A DNA stretch of 52,081 bases from Myxococcales bacterium (GCA_003153015.1 PMBS01000063.1:1-52081), one strand, 5' to 3'; counted from the stretch's first letter, positions 17,601 through 26,900 are shown. Translations and numbers: made by a program. The notes: generated by a model from the sequence alone, not told the origin.

Positions 17601-18749
17601 GCGAACCTCCCCATGGCCGATCTCGGCACGCGCCTCCTGGAGGGCGATGGCGTGGCGGTCAACCAGACAGAGGGCCTGCGTCTCCTTCGCGATGCGACCG
17701 TGGGCGGAGGTGACGAGTTCCGTGACTTGCGGATCCTGATGGCCGATTTCGAGATCGATGCTCGCGTCGACGGTGCTGATCGAGGCGAAGGCGAGCGGAT
17801 ACTGCGTGCCGAGGCCGAGGCTGGCGCCTGCGAGGCCAGGAGCCGGCTGGTTTGGCGTCTGGCGCTCGGCCAAGGCCTCGCGATCAACCTCGCTGAAGCT
17901 GTGTCGCTTCTAGGAAATCATACGAACGGGCGGGATGACGACGAACAGCTCGCACTGTACTTGCGTCTGGTCCACAAACTGCTGGCCGAAACGCCGGCAA
18001 AGGTGGAGGAAGCTCGTCAGATCCTAACCTGGGTTGCCGAACAGCCTGGCGCTGACTCCAGCGCGCTTACGTTGGTCGGTGATAGGATGATCGACCTGGG
18101 TTTGGGTACCAAGGGAGAGGAGGTCCTTAGACGGGCCGCGGAGCATTGGGGCCCGGGATTCGAGGCCGCACCGGGGACGATCCTGGGAGAGCGACTGCTC
18201 TTCGGCCGGGGCCTCCCTGCCAACCCGGCGGAGGGCAAGAGGCTCCTCACCGAGGTCATCGAGGCATACGGACGTTCCGGGCCCTTTTCTTTTCTTTGCA
18301 AGTATGCCTGGGAGCCACTAGCCGCCTTTGGCGCCAGACTTCTGGTGGGTGATGGGATGGAAGCCGATCCGGACGAGGGTCTACGTCTACTGGAGTCGGC
18401 GGTGGCAGCAGAAAGCGATGAGGCCATGATTCTACTCGGAACCGCACTTCTTGATGGGCGTGGGCTCGAGAGGGACGAGGCCAGAGGCCGGGAACTGCTC
18501 CAGCGCGCGGTGGACGCCAGATCACTTGAGGCGGCAGAGGAACTCGCCCGCCGGCTGCGGATCGGCGAGGGCCTTCCCATCGACCTGTCTGCGGCCGCAG
18601 CCATGGACGAGAGAGTCAGGACGCTCCGGGACTACAGGGAAGGGGGGAGTGGGGTAGACTGGGGGGAGTCTGGATCCGGATTTCGAACAGCGTTCAGAAG
18701 CTACTTCGCGCCACGCCGCCGACGTAAACGGCGGCGTGGAAGCTGGTGA
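14610..18749 (+). CDS. HEPN-like / STAND NTPase / SEL1-repeat protein (Avs-like architecture)
   Basis: 1379 residues. The N-terminal 190 residues are helical and end with EHRNPGPHS (R166-x4-H171), which fits a HEPN effector motif. A P-loop NTPase follows: Walker A GDEGSGKS (K270), Walker B LLIFDALDE (D421-E425), then LLTSRP and winged-helix-like segments, typical of NACHT/STAND ATPases. From about 700 to the end there are many SEL1-type repeats (LLGKAADRGELRAAHVLG and relatives). Effector, switch and repeat sensor in this order is the layout of Avs-type antiviral STAND proteins and NLR-like proteins. The start at 14610 has GGGGGA upstream. The HEPN call is the weakest part. It lies downstream of the DUF3800 gene. 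Confidence 0.85.
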   Translation: MSALVRSLGSPNRSEMAFREQRTFLARNVLPILRESGEYLLDDPQAEETLDRVLLLGDRVLAACSGSVEIDRAADLGDTLRSLPGIVQGQDPLDHLTKLERWLKAVLWLIDPGRSEKGSGKRSYNLYAVVCSLGLLSGEELELDVEKANQIRDPVRRRILQAKEHRNPGPHSPSGVSILPADAAVEIAIGLLAPLVKHRKAVGERLRHLIAWPLPLDIAQALDAQAAEQQGHAKAFRGRSGFLQDLEKDLGDLRGEGGYLLLLGDEGSGKSGVCAALVERMGGGNLAIGQHCEDVRHHAPWLPGVVFCSGKQCKDPTDIARLVVGQVGALLLDPPGVRAESAAARWRHAEYEDGEDPRRTASRTRQVRGRQRPPRVRADPERLADPLRKAGLDNPEIRRQTIEAYLRRLVDERGDGLLIFDALDEMSADGLSLDFLPERLPPGVSCLLTSRPLPGILRELGRRLKCVKQMHLEGLSRADVALVTGRSDTDEPARALNDRLYEATCGWPLGLRSILPALPQSMTPEALATLDVDSSLHGIFERQVSDWRSHRHAFMNDLLLFLAAFEPVAPLEVERIQGYLASRSHDLSAAGVREALARVAALVEGVQADQIKLARPGLSQYVVERDCSTKDRRKLFEWIVAWLVDDKTIPAKLLGGFFSTWISSEDAAICEPVDGLVSELLGAGRGDTVEEVGAELNLPWLERAVDEGHTGAMVRLAAHRLWASEPRDPLGAFGLLGKAADRGELRAAHVLGMAMLHGWWGMPDNTAKGEEWLRMAANGGHAGAMDALGEALVRKTLVELREGEGLDWLRQGAEAGDEDAMFHVGLQLLKDKSPKVARQGQTWLERAALAGHAGAKEEIAGGLSRGREHHWLPDIDSALATMERVIACGDMPTEVRDALARCIGAADSSVSDFGQRFVRDLASRGDPWAVYELGCRLLDGGGLPQDQKEGERLLRLAAGSGYSVALLELTSRLFTGEGSTANPGEAERLLRDAAAAGANLPMADLGTRLLEGDGVAVNQTEGLRLLRDATVGGGDEFRDLRILMADFEIDARVDGADRGEGERILRAEAEAGACEARSRLVWRLALGQGLAINLAEAVSLLGNHTNGRDDDEQLALYLRLVHKLLAETPAKVEEARQILTWVAEQPGADSSALTLVGDRMIDLGLGTKGEEVLRRAAEHWGPGFEAAPGTILGERLLFGRGLPANPAEGKRLLTEVIEAYGRSGPFSFLCKYAWEPLAAFGARLLVGDGMEADPDEGLRLLESAVAAESDEAMILLGTALLDGRGLERDEARGRELLQRAVDARSLEAAEELARRLRIGEGLPIDLSAAAAMDERVRTLRDYREGGSGVDWGESGSGFRTAFRSYFAPRRRRKRRRGSW

Positions 18750-18750
18750 C

Positions 18751-18790
18751 TTGGCCGCGACGGAGCAACCTTGGCCGCGACGGAGCAACC
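18751..18790. repeat. Perfect 20-bp tandem duplication
   Basis: Positions 18751-18770 and 18771-18790 are identical (TTGGCCGCGACGGAGCAACC), starting right after the stop of the STAND gene. It looks like a slippage or recombination scar at the border of the degenerate region that follows. Confidence 0.85.
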
Positions 18791-18979
18791 ATCATGGCCG
18801 CAGTACGTGCCTCGCCGTCACCGGGATGACCTGAACCCAGATCGCGTCGGTTCAGGTCAGCGCAGCCGCGGCGCCGTCAAGAGCCGAGCCCAATTCCAGC
18901 GAGGACTGGAACCCGGCGGATGGATCGAGTTCCGGGCACGGGTCGATGATGCTCGCGAGCGCGGCCAGGTATTTGTCGT

Positions 18980-19355
18980 CGTCGACCATCGTGCCAGCAG
19001 GCCTCACGAAACGGGGCACGTGGGTGGCGACAATGATCCGGCGGTAGCGCTGCAGGGCGGCGGGCAAGCAGCGCCGGACGTGCACGGCCGCCTCGTCCCC
19101 CAGTGCCTTCAACCGTGCCAGCCGCGCCTGGGCGTCGTGTCCCGCCAGCTCTTCGATGAGCAGGCAGTCATTGAGCATCACGTCCGAGCCGGCGTAGTCG
19201 CCAAGCCGGCCGTCTGCCCAGGCGTCGTGGCCGATCAGCGCAGTGTTTGCGTTCGGCGCCACGACGCCAGCGTCGGGAAGGTAGTGCAGGCACCGGCTGC
19301 GCGCCGGCACAGGGTCGCTATGGCTTTGCGCACCCCCGGATGCTGCCGTTGTGGC
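18980..19355 (-). pseudogene. Truncated, frameshifted metallophosphoesterase copy
   Basis: It matches the middle of the intact enzyme at 45172-46020 (shared GRLGDYAGSDVMLND and RRIIVATHVP), about residues 95-205. The DNA match runs from about 18980 to 19355. An extra GC near 19297 and a missing G near 19015 break the frame. The DxH, GD, GNHD and GHTH metal motifs are all absent, so it cannot be active. It is the second of three copies in the window. Confidence 0.75.
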
Positions 19356-19544
19356 CTCAGGGCGCGAGCGGATCGGAGGGGTCATCGGCCGACCGAGAAC
19401 GTCCCGCCGTGGGCCACCACACCCACCGGCCGGCCCGACCGGGTCCACGAGGCGGATCTGAGCGCCGGCAAAGCGTGCTGAGAGGCGAATTCCGAGCACA
19501 CGCCCACCGAGGAGGATCTAACCTACGCAAACCTTCCGCCCGAC
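19356..19544. other. Region upstream of the sigma factor gene
   Basis: No gene is recognised. There is no ECF-type element facing the sigma gene, so it does not appear to be autoregulated through this motif. A GAGGAGG sequence near 19510-19516 has no in-frame start at working distance that I can support. Confidence 0.4.
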
Positions 19545-20156
19545 GTGGGAGAGCGGTCAGAAGCCAACGCAGCCGCCGCACCGCACTTTCCCTGGCCGGC
19601 ATTTCTGATATGGTTCCCTGGCGTGGAACTGGACGAACTGGCCGAATTGCTCAGACAGGATGCTGCCCGCCTTGGGGATGCGGCAAAGAGCCCTCACTTT
19701 CGGCCGTTCTACGAGTGCGCAATGCGCCAGGCAGCGTTCACTCTCCGTTCTTTTGAGCGACAGCTCGGCCAAGACCGGCTGGTGGACTTGGCTCACGATG
19801 TTCTCCTACGCTGGCGGAGGATCATCGCGGCAGACAGTCCGAGGGCGTATCTGATCGTCTGCCTGCTGAACCAAGCGAGGTCTTGGATGCGCCGCCAGGA
19901 TGCGCCGGTTGTGGAAGATCCTCCTGAGGTTCCGCCACCGGACCCAGACACCGGCGCCGAGGAGAACCGGAGGATCGCGGCGCTGGATTTCCGTCGGCGT
20001 CGCGACCTGCTGACGCCCAGAGAACAGACTATCGTTTCGGCAGAGTTGGCCGGGCAGACGCGCGCCGAGATAGCTGAAGCCCTCGGAACCACCAGAGCGA
20101 ATGTCGACCAGATCCTCAACCGCATGCGGAGAAGGCTTGGCGGGACGAATACATGA
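19545..20156 (+). CDS. ECF-family RNA polymerase sigma factor
   Basis: 203 residues from GTG 19545; GTG 19623 (177 residues) is equally plausible and neither has a clear ribosome site. Region 2 is seen at about 75-115 (DRLVDLAHDVLLRWRRI, then AYLIVCLLNQARSWMRR). A Pro/Asp-rich linker follows, then region 4 at about 155-200 (LTPREQTIV, then TRAEIAEALGTTRANVDQIL), a helix-turn-helix for the -35 element. Regions 1 and 3 are absent, as in ECF sigmas. It overlaps the next gene by ATGA. It is the only sigma factor in the window and the obvious candidate reader of the TGTCAG-N16-CGTC elements, though that is unproven. Confidence 0.85.
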   Translation: MGERSEANAAAAPHFPWPAFLIWFPGVELDELAELLRQDAARLGDAAKSPHFRPFYECAMRQAAFTLRSFERQLGQDRLVDLAHDVLLRWRRIIAADSPRAYLIVCLLNQARSWMRRQDAPVVEDPPEVPPPDPDTGAEENRRIAALDFRRRRDLLTPREQTIVSAELAGQTRAEIAEALGTTRANVDQILNRMRRRLGGTNT

Positions 20157-20923
20157 GACTCCCATCGCGAGACTACCGGCTCCCCCTGGGTCTACTCTGG
20201 CCTGTCACCAACCTCCCGGCCCGCACCTGGCAGACTCATATCGTGAAGCACCCGCTGGGAGTCGGAGCGCTGGCGCGCAACCGACGGGCGCCGTGGAACG
20301 AGGAGGGCTGGGACAGGCTGACCCCGCCCGTGATCACCGAGGACATTCGCACCCAGGCCCTGGCGAGCATCCGACAGCTGGCGAAGGGTGATCTTCGCTG
20401 TGGGGTGCCCGAGGTGCAGGGCGGTCGAGGGCACTCCGACGCGGAAGAACTGGCCTGCGGTGTGTGTCCTGACTCGATCATCAGCGGGTGTCAGGATGTG
20501 CTGAACACGGCGCTCTTGATCGGGCCGGGATATGCTGCCGCCACGGAAGCCCTCGTTGAGGCGCTCGCTGACGTTCCTGGCATCGCTGTGTCTTCTCGGC
20601 GCCTGATGCTCGCTGTTTTCGGTCTGTGGCAAGAGCCACAGACCCTCGACGGGCTATGTGTCATGCGGTTGGGTCTAGATCGGAAGACTGCTGCTAGAAG
20701 GATTCTGCGTATCAGCCGCAGTGACGGCGTGAGGGCGGAGTTCTACTGGAACGGCGGAGGTCAGCTCAGCTGGCGAACAACGTATCGGATTCTATCCGCC
20801 GCGCAGACGCGTAGCGGGCCGTTCGGGTTTCTAACGGAGGAATTGCCTCGCGACCACAGTCTAGGCCCGCTGTCAGAAACATGCGTTGTGCCGCGTCCCT
20901 GGTGGGAGAGTCACGGAGACTGA
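20153..20923 (+). CDS. Unknown protein coupled to the ECF sigma gene
   Basis: 256 residues, starting inside the sigma stop codon (ATGA), so translation is coupled. No membrane segment or signal is present. The middle holds a CG-VCPDSIISGCQ segment with cysteines and a helical stretch (ATEALVEALADVP). The C-terminal third has a possible helix-turn-helix (LGLDRKTAARRILRISRS). I do not recognise a family. Position and coupling make it a candidate anti-sigma or sigma partner. An ECF-type promoter for the next gene lies inside its last codons. Confidence 0.7.
   Translation: MRLPSRDYRLPLGLLWPVTNLPARTWQTHIVKHPLGVGALARNRRAPWNEEGWDRLTPPVITEDIRTQALASIRQLAKGDLRCGVPEVQGGRGHSDAEELACGVCPDSIISGCQDVLNTALLIGPGYAAATEALVEALADVPGIAVSSRRLMLAVFGLWQEPQTLDGLCVMRLGLDRKTAARRILRISRSDGVRAEFYWNGGGQLSWRTTYRILSAAQTRSGPFGFLTEELPRDHSLGPLSETCVVPRPWWESHGD
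20871..20898 (+). promoter_or_regulatory. ECF-type promoter (TGTCAG-N16-GCGTCC)
   Basis: A consensus copy: TGTCAG 20871-20876, 16 bases, GCGTCC 20893-20898, ending 28 bp before the ATG at 20927. It lies within the 3' end of the upstream gene, so the last two genes of the cluster can be induced separately from the sigma factor. Confidence 0.65.
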
Positions 20924-20926
20924 ACC

Positions 20927-22075
20927 ATGGACACCTTGCTTCATCGGGAGACCGAAGCTGCGCTTGCGGGCATCGCCAAGTCGCTGCCTGCGTCAACCAG
21001 GGACTCGGCGCTGGCGTGTGTCCCTCTTGCAAAGATCGGCGATGCCTTGCGCCTTGGGCTCGAAGTCCCCGGCTCGGTACGCAGGTGGGCCGATTCCCTG
21101 ACGGTCAAGGATCTGGCCGGTATCTTCACGGTTCTTGCCGAGGCTCCAACTGACCCGGCTCTCCCAGATGAGGATGCGGTCGACCTGGATGACCCCTTCC
21201 TTATTCAATCCGTGCGCGGGCGGGATGAAGTCGAGAGCATCATCTGCGCCATAGAAAGGGTCGCCAACGCCGCCGGACTCGCGTTGCACCAGGTTGGTAC
21301 CTACGAGAAACTCAGTGTCAAGCTTTCCCTCTACGATGCGTCCTTGCGGGAACTCCTGACCGCCGAACAGGTGACCGTGCTGTTGGGAACGCGCGCCCAA
21401 CTCCAGGCCGAGGGATCCTGGACGGCAGCTTTCACCCGGCAGATGGGGGCTCCTGAGCGTGAAAGCCGCGAAGATCCGGGGGGCCCGGCGTTTGCCGGTG
21501 AACCCACCGAGCCATCGGAGGAGATTGTGCTGAAGTACGTGGCCACCGGGTCGTTGGCGCAATATGTGGAAGGGTATGCTGGCCGTGATGTCGATTTCGC
21601 CCAAGGGCTAGTGGCGACCATCGATGCGTTGCGCGCTGCAGGCGAACAGGTCGGGTTGGCTGCCAGACGCTGGTACCGTGACCTCCGCATCACAGCGGGA
21701 TCTGTTGGGGTCAACACCCTTGTCGCTGCGGCGGCCATCCAGATTCCCGCGGGCCCCCGGCGAATGGCTGCCTCGACCGGCGGCGCACCGGCCAGCCGTC
21801 CTGACAACATCGACCTAGGCTGGCTCTACCCCATCAAGGCCAGCGCCATGATAGCAGTTATGGGGGACCAACTGGAGATCTCGGTGTTCCCGCAGGAACC
21901 AACCAGTCTTCAACTGCTTGTCTTTGGTGAGACAGAGGTACGAGGTCCCGACCCATCGGGGCGGTGGGCGGCTCGCGTGCCCCGAACCAGCGGGCCGATC
22001 CGCTTGCGGATACTGACTGCGGACGGCTCGGAATTCCTCGAGACGTTGGAATTCTCCCCGCCTGATCCCGTATGA
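20927..22075 (+). CDS. Unknown protein of the sigma/Lon-like cluster
   Basis: 382 residues. The N-terminal 150 residues are helical, with a compact start (RETEAALAGIAKSLP) reminiscent of small adaptor domains. A linker at about 175-205 is followed by another helical piece and a beta-rich C-terminal domain (about 300-382). It has no signal peptide or membrane helix. It has a GGAG site and a consensus ECF-type promoter, and overlaps the Lon-like gene by ATGA. It could be the protease substrate or an adaptor; no family is recognised. Confidence 0.7.
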   Translation: MDTLLHRETEAALAGIAKSLPASTRDSALACVPLAKIGDALRLGLEVPGSVRRWADSLTVKDLAGIFTVLAEAPTDPALPDEDAVDLDDPFLIQSVRGRDEVESIICAIERVANAAGLALHQVGTYEKLSVKLSLYDASLRELLTAEQVTVLLGTRAQLQAEGSWTAAFTRQMGAPERESREDPGGPAFAGEPTEPSEEIVLKYVATGSLAQYVEGYAGRDVDFAQGLVATIDALRAAGEQVGLAARRWYRDLRITAGSVGVNTLVAAAAIQIPAGPRRMAASTGGAPASRPDNIDLGWLYPIKASAMIAVMGDQLEISVFPQEPTSLQLLVFGETEVRGPDPSGRWAARVPRTSGPIRLRILTADGSEFLETLEFSPPDPV

Positions 22076-23841
22076 CCAGAACGGGTTTTCGCCGTCTCCT
22101 GCAGGAACTCCGGACGACAGAGGCGCCGGCCAGACTCAATCAACTTGCGTACCAGATCCGGTTGGAGATCGATGCTCCCTGGATGGATGATGAACTCCAG
22201 CGGGAGGCCGACGACGCACTTCGAATGCGCTCGCTTCCACCACTGGGGGTTCGCAAACTCGAACTGACCGTTGGGGAAACATGGCTGCTTCTCCATGATA
22301 TCGACGCGAACAAGGGGGCCGTCCTGCGGATGCGCTGCTGCTCCTCGGACGCCGGAACCGACGCCGGGGACGACTTCCGTGCTGAGGCTGACCGCGCGTT
22401 CCGCGGCGTCCTATCAGCAGTTGCGCGCTCGTGTAGGGCGCTCGCTGACGGCACACGTCTCGGGTTTGAGCTACTCGGACCTGCTCTCGGCAAGATTGAT
22501 GTCATCGGGGCTTCGCTCGGCCTACCGGTGGCTGTGGCGACAATCTCCCGTGCTCTCGGGCGGGCCCCGAACCCGACCGTTGCCGGGAGCGCAGCCGTCA
22601 CCTCGGACGGAGACTTGACGCCCGTATTGCACCTGCCGGAAAAGATCGCAGCTTTGTGGGCTGCCCAGGCAGGTGTCTCTATGGTGGTCGTAGCGGAGAA
22701 ACAGGAGCTACCGGCTGGATACCATGCCCCGATAGGGGTGAAACGCGCAGCCCGCTTGGAGGCAGCCCTGTGCCATTTTGGCTTGGCGCTGGACGGCCTG
22801 CCGGAAGGGCCGATCGAGAACCATATCGAGCGGGTTGACCGCTTCAAGACCCTCAACGTCCAGCCCGTTGCTTCGAGTGAGTGGCGTCTGTTCGCGGACC
22901 AGGCATGGGAAAGCGCCTGCGCGCTCCATCAAGCTCGCGAGCTGCAAAAGGCGAGCGAGAGTCGCGCGTGGTCGGCTCTCTTCTCCCTACACGCCGGTGA
23001 CGCCGAACTTGCTTTCGAGATCGTCTCGACCATCGACGAGCGGCTTTTGGAGAGATTTCCCACGGCTTGCGTCTGGAAGCACAGCGTCCAGGCTAGCGCA
23101 GCGATCGATCGTGAAGACTACGACCAGGCCATGGAACAGGCACAACTTGCGGTGGCTGCTTGTGGCTCACTTGAGTCGAGTGATGCGCGTCTTCTCGTCG
23201 GGTACGCCAGGGGAACGCTGGGCCGTGCGCACATGCACGCCGGCGAATTCGCTAGTGCCGACATTGAACTGGCATCGGCCATCGACCACTTCCTCCGTGA
23301 AGGCCACCACCGCGAAGTTCCGCGGACAATGTGCTACCGAGCCACCTGCCTCAGGCTCGCCGGGCGTGTCCCTGAGGCGTTCGAGGTTGTAGAGGACGCA
23401 CTGGCGCGTACGGGTTCGGGTCCCAGCTCCGCACTTCTCAAGACCACGGCCTTGTTCCTGCGACTGGAACGCGGACGGATTCGGCTGCGTGCGGGCCAAT
23501 GGGCCGATGCCCTGTTGGACTTGGAGTTTGTGCGGGATTCTCAGTCAAACGATGAGAGCTACCCCCGCCTCGGCGCCGTACGTGACCTTCCACTCGCCCT
23601 GTGGATGAGCGGCCGCCGGGAAGAGGCAGCCGGCGTGCTGCGTACGTGCCTGGCGCTGGCACGCCGTCGCCGCGATACCTTGGGCAAAGTCGCCGCCGTC
23701 GCCGCTGGCGTCGCCCTTGTCACGCCGGAACTGGCCGTGGCTGTCCCTGCGCAGGAGCTATGGGCCGTCTGGAACGCGACTTTTCCTGGGAACGAAGGCG
23801 AGAACGGTGTTCGTGCGGTTCTGGCGACCTGGGTCTACTGA
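22072..23841 (+). CDS. Lon-protease-like domain fused to TPR repeats
   Basis: 589 residues. Residues about 125-230 align with the Lon proteolytic domain: IGASLGLPVAVATISRALG matches the catalytic-Ser loop and helix, then VAGSAAVTSDGDLTPVLHL and PEKIAALWAAQAGVSMVVV match the rest of the fold. Ser148 occupies the catalytic position. The lysine of the usual LKEK motif is replaced by Pro189, with Lys191 two residues on, so activity is uncertain. The AAA+ part of Lon is absent. Residues about 270-560 are TPR-like helical repeats. Known type III CRISPR ancillary systems use a Lon-family protease to free an ECF sigma from its anti-sigma. The neighbouring sigma gene makes a similar circuit plausible here. 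Confidence 0.75.
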   Translation: MTRTGFRRLLQELRTTEAPARLNQLAYQIRLEIDAPWMDDELQREADDALRMRSLPPLGVRKLELTVGETWLLLHDIDANKGAVLRMRCCSSDAGTDAGDDFRAEADRAFRGVLSAVARSCRALADGTRLGFELLGPALGKIDVIGASLGLPVAVATISRALGRAPNPTVAGSAAVTSDGDLTPVLHLPEKIAALWAAQAGVSMVVVAEKQELPAGYHAPIGVKRAARLEAALCHFGLALDGLPEGPIENHIERVDRFKTLNVQPVASSEWRLFADQAWESACALHQARELQKASESRAWSALFSLHAGDAELAFEIVSTIDERLLERFPTACVWKHSVQASAAIDREDYDQAMEQAQLAVAACGSLESSDARLLVGYARGTLGRAHMHAGEFASADIELASAIDHFLREGHHREVPRTMCYRATCLRLAGRVPEAFEVVEDALARTGSGPSSALLKTTALFLRLERGRIRLRAGQWADALLDLEFVRDSQSNDESYPRLGAVRDLPLALWMSGRREEAAGVLRTCLALARRRRDTLGKVAAVAAGVALVTPELAVAVPAQELWAVWNATFPGNEGENGVRAVLATWVY

Positions 23842-23894
23842 TTCCCAGCGTAGGCAATCTTGCCCACGGGAATGCCCCGGCGTACGCAGGCGGC

Positions 23895-23922
23895 GCCGAC
23901 ACGTCCGGTGGGACGTGTCGGC
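23895..23922. terminator. Strong hairpin between convergent genes
   Basis: GCCGACACGTCC and GGACGTGTCGGC form a perfect 12-bp stem with a GGTG loop, between genes ending at 23841 (plus) and 23954 (minus). No T-tract. It is probably a bidirectional terminator. Confidence 0.7.
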
Positions 23923-23953
23923 CCAGGAGAGCCCTCAGTCTCCCACCTCTCAG

Positions 23954-26900
23954 TCATGGCGTGACCTGCTGGGACGGGGCAGGCACAAGACGCCCATCAT
24001 CCAGCCGCCAACTTCCGCGCGAGTTTGCGATAGCTGCGATCTGCGAAGGCGTGCGCGCCTCCAGATGGACATCCCAGACCGTGATGCCTTCGCGCGTGTG
24101 AGTGGCCATCCGCGTGCCGTCGGGGCTGAAAGACGGGGCATAGCCTGATCGCGACGAGATCAACTCACCGTTCGGCCCCCAGAGCTTGGTTTCCCCCGTT
24201 GAAGACGTGGCGAATAGTCCTCCGGCAGGGCTGGAGGCTAGGCAGTCCACCCACTCTTCATCCTCGTCCAGGTGGTTGAGCAGGACCCCTGTTTTCACGT
24301 CACGTACTTCAATTCTGCCGTACCTAGAACGTTCGATTGCCAAGCGGCCGCCATCCTGATCCAATGCGGCCAAGTGTCCGTTTCCAACCGAGTCGAACGA
24401 GCGGAGCTGGCGGCCGCTCGCGACGTCCCAGGTCCGTGCGACCGCATCGTCTCCGACGAGCACGATCCGGGTGCCATCACCGCTGAACCCGCCCTTGGTG
24501 GGGCGACTGCCGGGTGTCACGAATGTCTGGTGTATTGCTGTCATATCGGGCCGCCAGAGATCGGCCCCGTCGGCTCGTCCAGTCAGTACGAAGCCACCCG
24601 GCCCGAAGGCGACAAACGAGATCCTCGTGGCTCGGCTGCGGGCGTCGAGGGCAGCCGTAGCCGAATCCCAAATCTGGAGTCCAGACTCCGACGCTGTCGC
24701 AAAGTGTGTGCCATCCGGGCTAGCATCGAGAGACCAGATCGGCCCCGAGCTGGGAATCAGATGAATCATCGCACCGGTATTCGCGTTCCAGATACCCACG
24801 CCCCATTCTTCCTCTTCTATCTGGAGCGGCTCATCCGGCAGGTAACCCTGGACCCAGTGGGATGCTTTCAGGACGGCGACAATTATCTCTGCTCTCAGAA
24901 TGATCGGCCGAATCACTTCGCACCTCATGCGAGAGCAGAATCCTTTGTCGGCTTTCGCCTGCGAAACCAGGGTGCCCTTCGCGCTGTGGAGGCGGACGGT
25001 CCATCCCCGCTGAGCTATCTGCAGCCCGTCGGGTGCCATCGCGAAGCCTCCTGCCGGTATTCGTGCAATTTCCCCGCTGAGCAAGCTTTCAATGCGAACG
25101 AAGTGGTTGTCTTCTACGGCGAAACGGTCGGTTGACAGCCGTCCAAACCGAACCTGATAGACGTCTGATGAGGTGGCCGCTTCTGGACGTCGAATGACAT
25201 CGTCGCGGCCGGCAAACCGGTCCATCGAGTCCAAGAAGAGATTCGGCTTGGGTACTGGCGTCCGAATATTGTCGACTCGTAGCACAGTGCCGTGGCCGAA
25301 TGTGGCGACTGCAGTCGCACCATCTGCACTGAACGCTGCAGATACGAAGCTGTCGGAAACCGGATGCGTCGCAAACGCTTCGTGCCCGGTTGCCGCGTCC
25401 CAGCCATGAATGCGGTCGTCCCTGGCGGCCAGGACAAGATCCCCTTTGGGGCTGAAGCCGATGCAGTGAAAGCTCGCGATCGGTTCGGGAACGATGGATA
25501 CCTGCCGACGAGACTCTCTGACGCTCCAGATCTCGATATTCTCCTTCGGGCCACACAGGAGCACTCTTTCGCCGTCCGGCGCGAAGAAGATGTCACGGGA
25601 CTCATTGGCAATCCGATCGCCCGGAACTTGTCTGTCGATCAGGCCGAGTAGGCCCTCCGTCATAGTGTCGTAGATGCCGACCGTGCCGGCGGGTGTCGCA
25701 ATGACGACTTTCGTTCCATCAGGTGAAAAGTCCCACCCACTCCAAGTAAGCCAACCCGACAGGGGTCTTCCGGACTGAGCATCCCAAACAATCAGTTCTG
25801 CCTCCGGCTCCTCAGGCGCACGAAAGGGGGGCAGAACAACGGCATGCCCGATGGGCGGTGCCCGAGAGGAGGGCAGACGAGCGGCACTCATGATGCGGGA
25901 ACCATCATGGCTAAATCTGATGTCAGTCACTGGCCTAGAGTGAGCATGGCCGGAGTCATCATTCAAGGTACGCAGGAGAGCGCCGGTCACTGTATCCCAC
26001 AGTTTTACGGTTCCGTCTTGCCCACCCGAGGCCAATCGTGTCCCGTCGGGACTGAAGTCCGCCGCCCATGTGCCGCCCTTGTGTCCTGCGAGCTTGAGGC
26101 GTTCGGCGTCCACCGTGCGCATCGCATCGGCAAGCATCAGGCGCAAGGCTGCGGACTTGCCGCCGCGGCTGTAAGCCTCGGAAAGATATGGGAGCGCTCG
26201 GTCGGGGCGGCCTCGCTCCAGCTCCTGGCGACCCTGTTCTTGCAGCGTCCCGACCAGATAGCGTTGGGCTTCGCGGCTTTTGTAGACGTAGATGGAAGCG
26301 CTGCAGAGCAACGCAATGAGGAGGACCACGGCGGCCGAAACGCCTGTGCGATGTCGTCGATAGAAGAGGCGTGCGCGGCGCAGCGGGCCCGGAGGTTTCC
26401 ATTGGATTGGCTTGTCCTCGAGAATTCGCCGGAGGTCGTCGGCCAACATCCTCATGGAGGGGCGATCGGCCGGCTCTCGTTGAAGCCCGCCGCGCAGCAG
26501 AGTATCGAGTTCTCTCTCGACGCCGCGGACTCTCGACGAAGTGCGGGGTGGGGGCTTACCGGAGAGCTTCGCACCCGTGGCGTAGGCCGGATCGTGGTCG
26601 TGGCCGAAGAGCCGGGCGCCCGTGTAGAGTTCATAGAACGTTTGACAGAGGGAATACACGTCTGCTTTCTCGGTCACGGCCAGCTCAGCCGTAGCGGCGG
26701 TGAGCTGTTCGGGGGCTGCGTACGCCGGGGTACCGATGAACCCGGCAGTGAGGGTTTGGTTCTGCTCGATGTTTCGCGCGATACCAAGGTCCATGACCTT
26801 GACCAGACCCGGCGCTGGTTCTGGAATCACCATGATGTTGCTGGGCTTGACGTCCCGATGGATGAGCTTGTGATCGTGGATGGACACGAGCCCCTTGGCC

